Shown: positions 25,376 through 34,272, numbered from the stretch's first letter. The stretch is DNA of 64,000 nt from Nitrospira sp. SG-bin1 (GCA_002083365.1 LVWS01000033.1:124001-188000); one strand, 5' to 3'. Numbers and translations: made by a program. The notes: a model not told the origin generated them from the letters alone.

Positions 25376-26512
25376 ATGCGCGGCATCCTACCGAGAGCCG
25401 ACCTGCAACGCTTGTTCGATGCCTTAAGCGCCAAGGGCTATCGAATCATCGGACCCACGGTGCATGACGGGTCCGTGGTGTGGGAGACGATCCGATCGGT
25501 GTCGGATCTGCCGATCGGCTGGCAAGACCAGCAGGAGCCCGCACGTTATCGGCTTGAACAGACCGGAGCCCAAAACCTATTCGGAGTCGTCCATGGCCCG
25601 CAATCGTTGAAACCGTTTGTCTTTGTCCCGCGCGAGCCGTTGTTACAAATCGACCGGAGTAAGGGTGGATTCACCGCTCGTCCGACGATTCCTCAATCAG
25701 AGAAAGTTGCAGTCATCGGGGCTCGTCCCTGCGATCTCGCCGGCCTCGTCATTCAAGATCGCATTTTTCTCAAGGACGCGTACCGCGATCCCTACTATGC
25801 GGTCAGACGTGACGCGCTCTTCGTGATCGCCGTGAACTGCACCAGGGCACTGCCCACCTGTTTCTGCGCGTCAATGGACACGGGCCCCCGCGCCAAGAAC
25901 GGATTCGATCTCGTGCTGACAGAAGTCGAAGACCAGCTGCTCATCGAAGCCGGCAGCGAAGCAGGATCTGATCTGCTTATGAATCTCTCCTTCTCTCCCG
26001 CATCAGAGGCCCTCATCACGGAAGCAACAAGGCTCATTGAAAGCTGTGCCCAGAGCCAAGTCCGCCGACTGGATCACACTCGCTTGCCTCAAGCCCTCTA
26101 TGACGCTCAAGAACATCCGCGATGGGACGATGTGGCGGGGCGGTGCCTCTCCTGCACGAATTGCACGATGGTCTGCCCGACGTGCTTTTGCCATGCGATC
26201 GAGGAGACACCGGACCTCGATCATCAACGCACCGCGCACACCAGATTGTGGGATTCCTGTTTCACGCAGGAGCACGGCTACATCCACGGCAAGAACATTC
26301 GTCCAACTATTAAAGATCGGTACCGGATGTGGCTGACGCATAAGCTTGCCTCGTGGATCGACCAGTTCGGCATGTCGGGCTGCGTCGGTTGCGGCCGTTG
26401 CATCACCTGGTGTCCGGTCGGGATCGATTTGACGGAGGAATTGCCGGCGTTGTTGACACCGGCAAGTCAGCGGCCTGCCGTGAGTCGACAGGAAGAAGGG
26501 ACGTCGTCGTGA
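25376..26512 (+). CDS. hydB: group 3b-like [NiFe] hydrogenase, iron-sulphur beta subunit
   Basis: 378 residues. Two ferredoxin-like [4Fe-4S] motifs lie in the C-terminal half: CLSCTNCTMVCPTC and CVGCGRCITWCPVG. The N-terminus has VAVIGARPCDLAGL and AVNCTRALPTCFCASM. This matches HydB of the Pyrococcus-type sulfhydrogenase (hydBGDA) and group 3b enzymes, where it links the FAD subunit to the hydrogenase core. The following gene overlaps its stop. Cytoplasmic. Confidence 0.9.
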   Translation: MRGILPRADLQRLFDALSAKGYRIIGPTVHDGSVVWETIRSVSDLPIGWQDQQEPARYRLEQTGAQNLFGVVHGPQSLKPFVFVPREPLLQIDRSKGGFTARPTIPQSEKVAVIGARPCDLAGLVIQDRIFLKDAYRDPYYAVRRDALFVIAVNCTRALPTCFCASMDTGPRAKNGFDLVLTEVEDQLLIEAGSEAGSDLLMNLSFSPASEALITEATRLIESCAQSQVRRLDHTRLPQALYDAQEHPRWDDVAGRCLSCTNCTMVCPTCFCHAIEETPDLDHQRTAHTRLWDSCFTQEHGYIHGKNIRPTIKDRYRMWLTHKLASWIDQFGMSGCVGCGRCITWCPVGIDLTEELPALLTPASQRPAVSRQEEGTSS

Positions 26513-27354
26513 ACGTCGAATCTGCGAACCCCTATGTCATACATCCAGCCACGATCATTGAGAAGATCCGGGAGGCCGAAGACATCCATACCTACCGGTT
26601 GCAGCTTGTTGACGAGCAGGTGCGACGGCAATTCCGATTCAACGCGGGACAGTTCAATATGGTGTACCTGTTCGGAGTCGGTGAGGTGGCGATTTCCATC
26701 GTGTCGGATCCGGATGAGCCTCGGTTTCTTGACCATACCATCCGCACTGTAGGACGAATCACGAAGGCGATCGCCGCTCTCCAGCCCGGTGAGGTCTTGG
26801 GCATCCGAGGACCGTTCGGACAAGGTTGGCCGCTGGACGAAGCGCGTGGACGCAATGTGGTGATCGTCACGGGCGGACTGGGATGTGCTCCGGTGGTCGG
26901 GGCCATCGAGTACATCTTCCGGCGGCGAGAACAATACGGGTCGGTCAAGATTCTCCACGGCGTCAAGACGCCGCACGATCTGCTCTATCGCGAGCGGTTC
27001 GACGCATGGCGACGCGTTCCCGATACGGAAGTGTGGTTGACCAGTGATCAACCGGACAAGACCTGGAGTTATCACATCGGCGTGGTGACGGAACTGTTCG
27101 AGCGGGTGTCGGTTGACTCCGCGAAGAGCATGGTACTGATGTGTGGGCCCGAGATCATGATGCGCCTGGGCGTACCAATCTTAATGAACAGCGGCATTCC
27201 TGCAACCGCGATCTATGTCTCGCTGGAACGGCACATGGAGTGCGGGATCGGGCTGTGCGGCCATTGTCAGTTGGGCCCCCACTTTGTGTGCAAAGACGGC
27301 CCTGTCATGCGGTATGACCGAGTCGCGCGGTGGTTGGGACGGGCTGGGGTGTGA
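26509..27354 (+). CDS. hydG: group 3b-like [NiFe] hydrogenase, FAD/NAD(P)-binding gamma subunit
   Basis: 281 residues from GTG 26509, whose first bases overlap the hydB stop. A ferredoxin-reductase-like FAD domain (residues 1-100) precedes the NAD(P) domain (VVIVTGGLGCAPVVGAIEYIF) and a C-terminal [2Fe-2S] motif, ECGIGLCGHCQLGPHFVCKDGP. It exchanges electrons with NAD(P)H. NADP or NAD preference cannot be fixed from sequence by eye. Extending the frame upstream to 26353 would duplicate most of hydB. Confidence 0.88.
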   Translation: MNVESANPYVIHPATIIEKIREAEDIHTYRLQLVDEQVRRQFRFNAGQFNMVYLFGVGEVAISIVSDPDEPRFLDHTIRTVGRITKAIAALQPGEVLGIRGPFGQGWPLDEARGRNVVIVTGGLGCAPVVGAIEYIFRRREQYGSVKILHGVKTPHDLLYRERFDAWRRVPDTEVWLTSDQPDKTWSYHIGVVTELFERVSVDSAKSMVLMCGPEIMMRLGVPILMNSGIPATAIYVSLERHMECGIGLCGHCQLGPHFVCKDGPVMRYDRVARWLGRAGV

Positions 27355-27363
27355 GGAGAAGCC

Positions 27364-28182
27364 ATGTCTAAGCAAGACGGACAGCGGCCAAAATTGGCTG
27401 TCTTCAAGTTCGCCTCATGCGACGGGTGTCAACTCAGCATCTTGAATCTGGAAGAAGACTTGCTGACGTTGGGCCAGGCGTTGGACATCGCCTATTTCCC
27501 CGAAGCCTCCAGCGACATGAGCCCGGGTCCATACGATATTGCGCTGGTAGAGGGATCCATCACCACTGCGGAGGATGCGCATCGCATTCTGTCCCTGCGC
27601 CAGCAAACGAAGGTGTTGATCACGATCGGCGCTTGCGCCACGGCCGGCGGGATTCAGGCGTTGCGCAACTGGGCCGACGTGGAAGCGTTCAAGCAGGCGG
27701 TCTATCCCAGCCCGGAATATATTCAGAGTCTGAGTACCTCCACGCCCATCTCGGAACATGTCCATGTGGACTTCGAATTGTGGGGCTGTCCGATCAATAA
27801 AGACCAACTGCTTCGCGTCATCACGGACTTGGTGGCCGGAGTGCGGCCTCGGGTGCCCGCCGACAGCGTGTGTCTGGAGTGCAAACGGCGCGGCAATGTC
27901 TGTGTGCTGGTCGCCAAGGGAATCCCTTGTCTTGGGCCGGTCACGCGGATCGGCTGTGGAGCGATCTGCCCGAGCATGGGTCGCGACTGTTACGGCTGCT
28001 TCGGCCCGAGCGAAGGTACACGCAAAGGACCAGGGAATCCCCCCAACACCGCTTCACTCGCGATGCACTTTCATCGTGACCTGCACCTGATCCCGGTCGA
28101 CGTCATGCGGCGATTTCGCGGCATCAACGGCTACGTGTCGCCGTTTCGGACGGAGAGCGAGATCTGGGAGAAAAAGACGTGA
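27364..28182 (+). CDS. hydD: [NiFe] hydrogenase small subunit (delta)
   Basis: 272 residues with the small-subunit cluster ligands: CDGCQ near residue 19, IGACATAGG, and a C-terminal iron-sulphur region with CLGPVTRIGCGAICPSMGRDCYGCFGP. No twin-arginine signal is present, so the enzyme is cytoplasmic, as expected for group 3b. The gene starts ten bases after hydG. It passes electrons from the NiFe centre to HydB and HydG. Confidence 0.93.
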   Translation: MSKQDGQRPKLAVFKFASCDGCQLSILNLEEDLLTLGQALDIAYFPEASSDMSPGPYDIALVEGSITTAEDAHRILSLRQQTKVLITIGACATAGGIQALRNWADVEAFKQAVYPSPEYIQSLSTSTPISEHVHVDFELWGCPINKDQLLRVITDLVAGVRPRVPADSVCLECKRRGNVCVLVAKGIPCLGPVTRIGCGAICPSMGRDCYGCFGPSEGTRKGPGNPPNTASLAMHFHRDLHLIPVDVMRRFRGINGYVSPFRTESEIWEKKT

Positions 28183-28221
28183 TGCGCACAGGGTATCTTA
28201 CTCGCGAGCGCCGAGGAGCTC

Positions 28222-29523
28222 ATGCCTGAAGAACCGGCGCAAACCAGAACCATTGCCGTGGATATGGTCGCGCGCGTGGAAGGCGAAGGCGCGCTCCGTG
28301 TCACGGTAAAGGACGGTACCGTCCACGATGTGGAGCTCAGGATCTTCGAGCCGCCGAGGTTTTTCGAGGCCTTCCTGAAAGGGCGGCATTACGACGAAGT
28401 GCCGGACATCGTCGCGCGCATCTGCGGGATCTGCCCGATCGCGTACCAGATGAGCGCCGTCCATGCGATCGAACAAATTTTGGGCCTGCGTGTCGAAGGC
28501 GCATTGCGCGACCTGCGCAGGCTGATCTACTGCGGCGAGTGGATCGAAAGCCACGCCCTGCACGTCTATCTGCTCCAGGCACCGGATTTCCTTGGTTACA
28601 GCAGCGCCGTTGCGATGGCGAAGGACCATGCGCCTCTAGTGACTCGAGGCTTGAAGCTCAAGAAGGCCGGTAACGCCGTCATGACGCTGCTCGGTGGCCG
28701 ATCCGTGCATCCGGTCTCGGTGAAGGTCGGCGGCTTCTCACGGGTGCCGTTGCGGCGTGAGCTTGAAGGGTTGAAGGATGAACTGTTATGGGCGCGCGAT
28801 GCGGCGGTGGAAACCGTGCGGTGGGTGGCGTCGTTCGAGTTTCCCGAATTTGAGCCAAACTACAATTATGTCGCGCTTCGCCACCCCGATGAGTATCCGC
28901 TCAATGAAGGGCAGATAGCCGCATCCACGGTGCTGCAGATTTCGGCGAACGAGTTCGAACAATATTTCGCCGAGCATCAGGTGCCCTATTCCAACGCCCT
29001 CCATTGTACATTGCAGGGCGCCCCCTATCTGGTCGGCCCGCTGGCGCGTTTGAACCTCAATCACGATCGTCTGACGCCCACGGCCAGACAAGTGCTGGAC
29101 GACACAGGGCTTGCGTTGCCCTTGGGCAATCCGTTTCACGGAATCATCGCGCGGTCGATCGAAATCCTGTACGCGTTGGAAGAATCCTTGCGCATCATTG
29201 AGCGGTATGAGCCGCCGCCTTTACCGACATCGCCGGTCGCAGTTCGGCCAGGTACCGGTATGGCCTGCACGGAAGCCCCCAGGGGAATCCTCTATCATCG
29301 GTACAACTTAGATGGAGACGGCGTGATTCGTGAAGCAAAAATAATCCCTCCGACCTCGCAGAACCAATCGCGCATCGAACGGGATCTGCGTCTTTTCATG
29401 CCTCGCCTCTTGCATCTTCCCGACAAGGAGGCGGCGCTGGCCTGTGAACGAGTCATCCGTTGCTATGATCCTTGTATCTCCTGCGCGACGCATTTTTTGC
29501 GATTGGAAATCGAGCGTGCATAA
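28222..29523 (+). CDS. hydA: [NiFe] hydrogenase large subunit (alpha), catalytic
   Basis: 433 residues. NiFe ligands are visible as RICGICP (Cys68, Cys71) and DPCISCATH near the C-terminus (Cys418, Cys421, His424). The nine residues after His424 (FLRLEIERA) would be removed by the maturation protease encoded next. The enzyme oxidises H2 or evolves it reversibly with NAD(P). Group 3b is assigned from the subunit order B-G-D-A and the absence of export signals. Confidence 0.93.
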   Translation: MPEEPAQTRTIAVDMVARVEGEGALRVTVKDGTVHDVELRIFEPPRFFEAFLKGRHYDEVPDIVARICGICPIAYQMSAVHAIEQILGLRVEGALRDLRRLIYCGEWIESHALHVYLLQAPDFLGYSSAVAMAKDHAPLVTRGLKLKKAGNAVMTLLGGRSVHPVSVKVGGFSRVPLRRELEGLKDELLWARDAAVETVRWVASFEFPEFEPNYNYVALRHPDEYPLNEGQIAASTVLQISANEFEQYFAEHQVPYSNALHCTLQGAPYLVGPLARLNLNHDRLTPTARQVLDDTGLALPLGNPFHGIIARSIEILYALEESLRIIERYEPPPLPTSPVAVRPGTGMACTEAPRGILYHRYNLDGDGVIREAKIIPPTSQNQSRIERDLRLFMPRLLHLPDKEAALACERVIRCYDPCISCATHFLRLEIERA

Positions 29524-29600
29524 GGATGGCGAGGGCTTACAGATTAGCTGAAGCAGACAACATGCCATCGACGAGATAGACCCAACAGATCAGGCAGACC

Positions 29601-30062
29601 ATGGCAACCATTCGAATCATCGGCCTTGGTAATGCCATGCGAGGGGACGATGCGGTCGGTCTTCAGGCGGCCCGCAAACTTCAAGAAGAAGTCAACCACC
29701 GTGCGGAAGTGATCGAGGCGGAGATGGTGGGAGTAGACCTCATCGAGTTGATGAAGGACGCGCATATCGTGATTCTCATCGATGCAGCGCGAAGCGGGCA
29801 AGTTCCGGGCACGATCCATCGACTTGATGCATCGATCGACCCAATCGGTCTCGAGATCTTTCCTCGTTCCAGCCATGCCATCGGGACGGTGGATGCGCTG
29901 GAGCTGGCCCGTGCAATGGGCGTCCTTCCAGCTACGGTGATCGTTTTCGGAGTTGAAGTTGGAAACACGGAAACAGGCCGACCGTTGTCCCCTCCGGTTG
30001 CCAAGGCCTTGGACCAGGTCGTAGACCGGATCGTCCAAGAGTGCGAGGTGCTCCGTGCATGA
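29601..30062 (+). CDS. hycI: hydrogenase maturation protease
   Basis: 153 residues, family size. The motif GLGNAMRGDDAVG (residues 8-20) and the metal-coordinating Asp and His of the HyaD/HycI type (SSHAIGTVDALELA) are present. It would cut HydA after His424 when Ni is inserted. The downstream hypA begins inside its last codons at 30055. The general family is clear; the exact name (hycI or hyaD-like) is a convenience. Confidence 0.87.
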   Translation: MATIRIIGLGNAMRGDDAVGLQAARKLQEEVNHRAEVIEAEMVGVDLIELMKDAHIVILIDAARSGQVPGTIHRLDASIDPIGLEIFPRSSHAIGTVDALELARAMGVLPATVIVFGVEVGNTETGRPLSPPVAKALDQVVDRIVQECEVLRA

Positions 30063-30408
30063 ACTTCACCTCATGGAGCAAGTGGTGAAAGCCGTAGAGG
30101 ACGAGTTGCACAGAACGGAAGGCGCCAGGCTGTCAATCGTGCGACTGAAGGTCAGCGTCCTCTCGCATCTCTTGACACATGATCAGGCAACGCTTCAGAC
30201 GACATTTCGATTGGCCGCTCGCGGCACGAAAGCCGAAGGCGCGAGAGTAGAGATCATCCCTGTTCCAAGCGAGGCATGGTGTCCCGAATGCAAGAGCGGC
30301 ACTGCCGTCACAGGATTGGATGACGCTTGTTCGGTCTGCGGAGGACCAGTCGTTGCGGGACTGGAGAAGCCCGAAATAGTGCTCCACGAATTGGTGGTCC
30401 AGCAATGA
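30055..30408 (+). CDS. hypA: hydrogenase nickel insertion protein HypA
   Basis: 117 residues beginning with GTG (read as M-H-E-L-H-L-M-E-Q): the His2-Glu3 pair binds nickel. A zinc site is formed by CPEC and CSVC (30-35 residues before the C-terminus). HypA delivers nickel to the large subunit, normally with HypB. The start overlaps the protease gene by eight bases. No hypB is present in this window. Confidence 0.9.
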   Translation: MHELHLMEQVVKAVEDELHRTEGARLSIVRLKVSVLSHLLTHDQATLQTTFRLAARGTKAEGARVEIIPVPSEAWCPECKSGTAVTGLDDACSVCGGPVVAGLEKPEIVLHELVVQQ

Positions 30409-32777
30409 GAAGGGTCCTCGTGAAGCGTGTTCGGGTCAACGTAGAAGGAACAGTGCAAGGTGTGGGGTTTCGCCCGTTTGTCTACCGATTGGCACATGCA
30501 TTAGAACTGACCGGCTGGGTAGGGAACACGACGAACGGTGTCATGATCGAGGCTGAAGGGAGTTTGCAGGCTATCGAGATATTCCTCGGACGGCTTCAAG
30601 CCGATGTGCCTTGTTCTTCTTCCATCGAGACGATACACACGAACGTCATTCCGGCACATGGCGATAGGAGCTTTGCAATCGTCACGAGTGCTGAGTCAGG
30701 TGAACGAACCCTTGTCATTCCACCCGATCTTGCGACCTGCCAAGACTGTCGCCGCGAGCTTGCTGATCCTCGCGACCGCCGCTTTCGGTATCCGTTCCTC
30801 ACCTGCACGCAATGCGGTCCTCGCTATAGCCTCATCACGGCGATTCCTTACGAACGATCCAACACGACGATGACAGGGTTCAAGCTCTGCTCTGCTTGTC
30901 GCACGGAGTATTTCACCGAATCAGATCGGCGCTTTCATGCGGAACCGATAGCCTGTCCAGCCTGCGGCCCGCGCCTATCTTTGTGGGATGAACAGGGTCA
31001 CGGAGTTGCAGGAGGAGAAGCAGCGTTACGGCAGACATCGGCACTGCTCGAACGAGGACTCATCGTTGCAGTGAAAGGACTGGGTGGATTCCAACTTTGG
31101 GTTGATGCAACGTCGGAGGAAGCTGTTCAGCGGTTGCGCGGTCGAAAACAGAGAGCGGACAAGCCCTTCGCCGTGCTGTTTCCGTCGATTGAGGCAGTCA
31201 GAGGCTATTGTCAGTTGTCTGTGGAAGAGGAGCATCTACTCTGCTCGTCTCAAGCACCGATCGTCCTGAGCCGCAAGCGACGAGACGCAAGCCTCGCCGA
31301 CGCGGTGGCGCCGGACAATCCTTATCTAGGTGTGATGTTGCCCGCGACGCCGCTCCATCACCTCTTGATGGCATCGCTCCGGCATCCCATGGTGGCCACG
31401 AGCGGTAATCGCTCCGAAGAACCGATCGTGACCGACGAACAGGAGGCGCTGGTTCGATTGAACGGGATCGCCGATGCGTTCCTTGTGCATGACCGGCCGA
31501 TCGCAAGGCCGGTCGATGATTCGGTGATGTGGGTGGTTTCAGGAAGAGTCTGGGCGAAAGACGGTGGGCAAGGGGAAAAACCGAAAGCCGACATGGTGAT
31601 CCTCAGGCGGGCGCGGGGTTATGTGCCTCAAGCCATTCGCTGGAGTGATGTTCTGGCTGATGGAGAGCAAAGCCCGATTCTCGCCGTGGGCGGACATCTC
31701 AAAAATACCGTCGCAATATTGACCTGCAATCGCGTTGTCCTCAGCCAACATCTTGGGGATCTTTCCACTGTTGAAGCGGACAGAGCCTTCCGGCAGGCAC
31801 TCGAGGATCTCCAACGGCTGCTTGATATCGAACCACGGGCCATTGCCTGCGATCTGCATCCTGATTATCGATCAACAGCCTTCGCGCGAGCGCTGAGCGA
31901 GGCTCTATCTGTACCCTTGATCCCCGTACAGCATCACCATGCTCATGTGGCCTCTTGTATGGCGGAACACAAGCTCGACGGCGAGGTGTTGGGCATCGCC
32001 TGGGACGGGGCCGGCTATGGAACGGACGGGCAAGTGTGGGGGGGAGAATTTTTGGTCGCGAGTTATCGGCAGTTCAGACGGTTTGCACATCTCTTGCCCT
32101 TTCGTTTGCCGGGTGGTGAAGCGGCTATGCGGCAGCCGAGCCGATCTGCTGCAGCGGTCCTGTGGGAGATTATGGGAGAGGGGATGCTGAGCCAGCAGCT
32201 TCCTTCTTGGAACCTGATGGACGATCAGCGTGCGCAATGGGCAAGTCTGCTCCAGTCCGGCCTCGCATCGCCGTGGACGACGAGCATGGGGCGGCTGTTC
32301 GACGCCGTCGCATCACTCACCGGATTGTGCAACCAAGTTTCGTTTGAAGGCCAAGCGGCCATGGCGGTCCAGTTTGCCGCGGAGCTGGAGGATGAAGGCG
32401 GAATGAGGGTCGAAGGATATCAGATGGATCTGGTGCCCAGTCAGAATCCAGATGCCAAGTGGGTGGTCGATTGGCGTCCCATGCTCAGTGCCATGCTGGA
32501 CGACCTTCTTAGAGGTTGCCGTCCAGAGTTGGTTGCCCTCAGATTTCATGTCAGCCTCGTTAATGGAGCTGTACGCGTGGCTCAAATGGCTCGTTTACCT
32601 CGTATTGTCCTGACCGGAGGCTGTTTTCAGAATCGACTGCTTCTTTCACTTGTGAGACAACGTCTGGAGAACGCCGGGTTCATTGTTTATAGTCATGCGC
32701 TGGTTCCACCCAACGATGGAGGGCTGTCACTTGGCCAGGCAGTGGTAGCGGCGCACCGGCGAAATGACGGTCAATAA
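30405..32777 (+). CDS. hypF: carbamoyltransferase HypF
   Basis: 790 residues in the normal HypF order: acylphosphatase domain (NVEGTVQGVGFRPFVYRLA), two zinc fingers (CQDC...CTQC and CSAC...CPAC), a YrdC-like domain (GLIVAVKGLGGFQLWVDA, RKQRADKPFAVLF), and a Kae1-like carbamoyltransferase domain (HHHAHVASCMAEH and TGGCFQNRLLL). HypF makes carbamoyl-AMP and transfers the group to HypE for the CN ligands of the NiFe centre. ATG 30405 overlaps the hypA stop; the frame also opens upstream to 30327 inside hypA. Confidence 0.95.
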   Translation: MRRVLVKRVRVNVEGTVQGVGFRPFVYRLAHALELTGWVGNTTNGVMIEAEGSLQAIEIFLGRLQADVPCSSSIETIHTNVIPAHGDRSFAIVTSAESGERTLVIPPDLATCQDCRRELADPRDRRFRYPFLTCTQCGPRYSLITAIPYERSNTTMTGFKLCSACRTEYFTESDRRFHAEPIACPACGPRLSLWDEQGHGVAGGEAALRQTSALLERGLIVAVKGLGGFQLWVDATSEEAVQRLRGRKQRADKPFAVLFPSIEAVRGYCQLSVEEEHLLCSSQAPIVLSRKRRDASLADAVAPDNPYLGVMLPATPLHHLLMASLRHPMVATSGNRSEEPIVTDEQEALVRLNGIADAFLVHDRPIARPVDDSVMWVVSGRVWAKDGGQGEKPKADMVILRRARGYVPQAIRWSDVLADGEQSPILAVGGHLKNTVAILTCNRVVLSQHLGDLSTVEADRAFRQALEDLQRLLDIEPRAIACDLHPDYRSTAFARALSEALSVPLIPVQHHHAHVASCMAEHKLDGEVLGIAWDGAGYGTDGQVWGGEFLVASYRQFRRFAHLLPFRLPGGEAAMRQPSRSAAAVLWEIMGEGMLSQQLPSWNLMDDQRAQWASLLQSGLASPWTTSMGRLFDAVASLTGLCNQVSFEGQAAMAVQFAAELEDEGGMRVEGYQMDLVPSQNPDAKWVVDWRPMLSAMLDDLLRGCRPELVALRFHVSLVNGAVRVAQMARLPRIVLTGGCFQNRLLLSLVRQRLENAGFIVYSHALVPPNDGGLSLGQAVVAAHRRNDGQ

Positions 32778-32795
32778 ACAAAGATAGTACACAGA

Positions 32796-33044
32796 ATGTG
32801 TCTCGCAGTTCCTGGGCAAGTCCTGAACATCGAAGATGACCAGCTCCGCACGGCAACCGTGTCGTTCGGCGGAGTCACGAAATCCGTCTCGTTGGCATTG
32901 GTCCCGGAAGCAGGGGTGGGCGACTACGTCATCGTCCATGTCGGCTTTGCTATCAGCAAACTCGACGAAGAAGCAGCACGACGAACGTTGAAGACCTATG
33001 CCGAGTTAGCAGCCTCAGGATCGTCAGAGACAACGGATCAGTAA
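32796..33044 (+). CDS. hypC: hydrogenase assembly chaperone HypC
   Basis: 82 residues starting MCLAVPGQV, the invariant HypC/HupF N-terminus whose Cys2 (after methionine removal) binds the Fe(CN)2CO unit with HypD. The VGDYVIVHVGFAI segment is also typical. The gene is close behind hypF. After its stop the hyp cluster is broken by a 3.85-kb insert before hypD. Confidence 0.95.
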   Translation: MCLAVPGQVLNIEDDQLRTATVSFGGVTKSVSLALVPEAGVGDYVIVHVGFAISKLDEEAARRTLKTYAELAASGSSETTDQ

Positions 33045-33106
33045 GTGCTGGCTATGGCGTGTTATGCGTTAAGCGAATCGGCCTCAACAGTGAGAGGCGG
33101 GCTGAA

Positions 33107-33361
33107 TCAGTAATGGAATCGGAGCTGCGCAATTTCTAACGTATCATTGACCACGCGATACACCATGCGATGTTCGTCGGTAATCCGCCGTGACCAAAAC
33201 CCCGAGAGCGCATGCTTCAATGGTTCCGGTTTGCCGACGCCACCGAAGGGTTCGCGTTGTGTGTCGCGGATGAGCTTGTTGATTCGTTCTACCATGCGTT
33301 TGTCGTGCTTCTGCCAATACAGGTAGTCTTCCCACGCCTCGTCTGCGAACACCAGCTTCAC
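33107..33361 (-). CDS. yoeB: YoeB/Txe-type ribonuclease toxin
   Basis: 84 residues, GTG start at 33361, overlapping the antitoxin stop. VKLVFADEAWEDYLYWQKHDK, then PFGGVGKPEPLKHALSGFWSRRI, ending DEHRMVYRVVNDTLEIAQLRFHY: this is the full YoeB consensus including the C-terminal H-R-x-V-Y and H-Y that form the active site. YoeB cleaves mRNA in the ribosome A site. The frame is open on past 33361 into unrelated sequence up to 34087, which I discard. First gene pair of the insert after hypC. Confidence 0.92.
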   Translation of the reverse strand: MKLVFADEAWEDYLYWQKHDKRMVERINKLIRDTQREPFGGVGKPEPLKHALSGFWSRRITDEHRMVYRVVNDTLEIAQLRFHY

Positions 33362-33609
33362 TTGGCCAGTTTCCGCTCCACGCCTTTGCCCGCGTTCAGT
33401 TGCGCAACGGCGGAGAGAAGTCTCTTGGCGTTGGCCGGCGTTCGTAGAAGATAGGCGGTTTCTTCCAGCGCCTTGTAGTCTTCCAGCGATAGCATTACAA
33501 CGGACTGTTCGCCGTTGCGGGTAATGATCAAGGCTTCGTGGTCGTCGCACACCCGGTCCATGGCGCGAGCGAGATTGGCACGAACGGCGGTATAGGTCAG
33601 CGTATCCAT
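33358..33609 (-). CDS. yefM: YefM/Phd-family antitoxin
   Basis: 83 residues from ATG 33609 preceded by CAGGAGGTGG. The sequence MDTLTYTAVRANLARAMDRVCDDHEALIITRNG is typical of YefM, a DNA-binding antitoxin that folds with YoeB and represses the operon. The stop overlaps the toxin start by four bases (GTGA), as in E. coli-type yefM-yoeB pairs. Immediately upstream are repeated TGTAC sites (see 33620). Confidence 0.93.
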   Translation of the reverse strand: MDTLTYTAVRANLARAMDRVCDDHEALIITRNGEQSVVMLSLEDYKALEETAYLLRTPANAKRLLSAVAQLNAGKGVERKLAK

Positions 33610-33619
33610 GGCCACCTCC

Positions 33620-33643
33620 TGTACTGTACGCGTTACTGTACAG
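33620..33643 (-). promoter_or_regulatory. putative YefM operator with TGTAC repeats
   Basis: Just upstream of the yefM ribosome site, the sequence contains TGTAC at 33620 and 33625, a TACTGTAC direct repeat at 33622-33629 and 33634-33641, and a full TGTACA at 33637-33642. YefM-YoeB of E. coli binds palindromes with core TGTACA, so this is very likely the autoregulation site. Confidence 0.65.
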
Positions 33644-33727
33644 ATGAATGCTGGAAATGTCCAGTGTCGCCACAATGCCTAACCCCACATCCCACCAGAC
33701 GCTCGGTGATAAGGCTGTGCAGCACCG

Positions 33728-33832
33728 GTGAATTCGCACGTTCTGCCGATTGCCGGAAAGCCGAACGTTGACATTCCGCCCGGTACGTTGAATAGTGCGT
33801 TCAAGCAAGCCGGGCTTAAGAAAGAGAGGTGA
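33728..33832 (+). pseudogene. truncated hicA toxin (C-terminal third only)
   Basis: The frame ending at TGA 33832 reads SHVLPIAGKPNVDIPPGTLNSAFKQAGLKK, the C-terminal third of a HicA mRNA interferase (compare the usual pattern of G-S-H, P-x-H/P, then PGTL-x-x-I-L-K-Q-A-G-L). A stop codon lies at 33713, so the N-terminal half with its dsRNA-binding fold is lost. It lies five bases before hicB, the normal hicAB spacing. Confidence 0.6.
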
Positions 33833-33837
33833 AGGGC

Positions 33838-34053
33838 ATGCGTTACCTGGTTGTCGTCGAAAAGGGCCCAAGTTCCTATGGGGCATACGTTCCAGACCTT
33901 CCTGGCTGCGTCGCGGCCGGTGAATCCAGGGAGGAGGCTCTCTCGCTGATTCGCGAAGCGATCGCGCTTCACTTAGAGGGATTGAAGGAACAGGGTCAAC
34001 CGATTCCCACTCCTGCCTCCACAAGCGATCACGTCGAAGTGGAAGCAGCATAA
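33838..34053 (+). CDS. hicB: HicB-family antitoxin
   Basis: 71 residues. MRYLVVVEKGPSSYGAYVPDLPGCVAAGESREEALSLIREAIALHLEGL is the HicB partial RNase-H-like fold. ATG 33838 has GAGAGGTGAAGG upstream. A longer C-terminal DNA-binding extension, seen in some HicBs, is missing. Its toxin partner at 33728 is truncated, so this is probably a relic or an antitoxin without toxin. Confidence 0.87.
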   Translation: MRYLVVVEKGPSSYGAYVPDLPGCVAAGESREEALSLIREAIALHLEGLKEQGQPIPTPASTSDHVEVEAA

Positions 34054-34069
34054 TCACGCGTTCGGAACC

Positions 34070-34272
34070 ATGAAGCTCAACTATCATCCGGATACTGATT
34101 CGTTGTATATCGATCTTTCTGAAAGACCGAGCGTAGAAAGTCGCGAAGTGTCTCAGGGTGTCGTGCTCGATTACGATTCGAGTGGACGGCTGGAGGTATT
34201 GATATCGACAATGCCACCAACAAGGTCGAATTACAGAAACTGAGCCTCAGCAAGCTTCCCGGCAAGGTTTGA
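34070..34272 (+). pseudogene. frameshifted DUF2283 gene
   Basis: ATG 34070 starts a frame with NYHPDTDSLYIDLSERPS and VVLDYDSSGRLE, a clear DUF2283 protein. After about 34193 the frame runs into a stop at 34243, whereas another frame continues with GIDIDNATNKVELQKLSLSKLP, the normal C-terminus, to 34272. A single missing base near GGCTGGAGGTATT explains it. The intact paralogue lies at 34783. A sequencing error could give the same picture. Confidence 0.65.

Noticed and set aside
33050..33110. attC-like GTTATGC and GTTAAGC cores after hypC
   Set aside because: Core-like words are present but no paired arms of attC length were seen, so chance cannot be ruled out.
33107..34087. A 326-codon minus-strand frame covering yoeB and beyond
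   Set aside because: Only the last 84 codons match YoeB; the rest is antisense to hicB and the hicA remnant and has no family resemblance.
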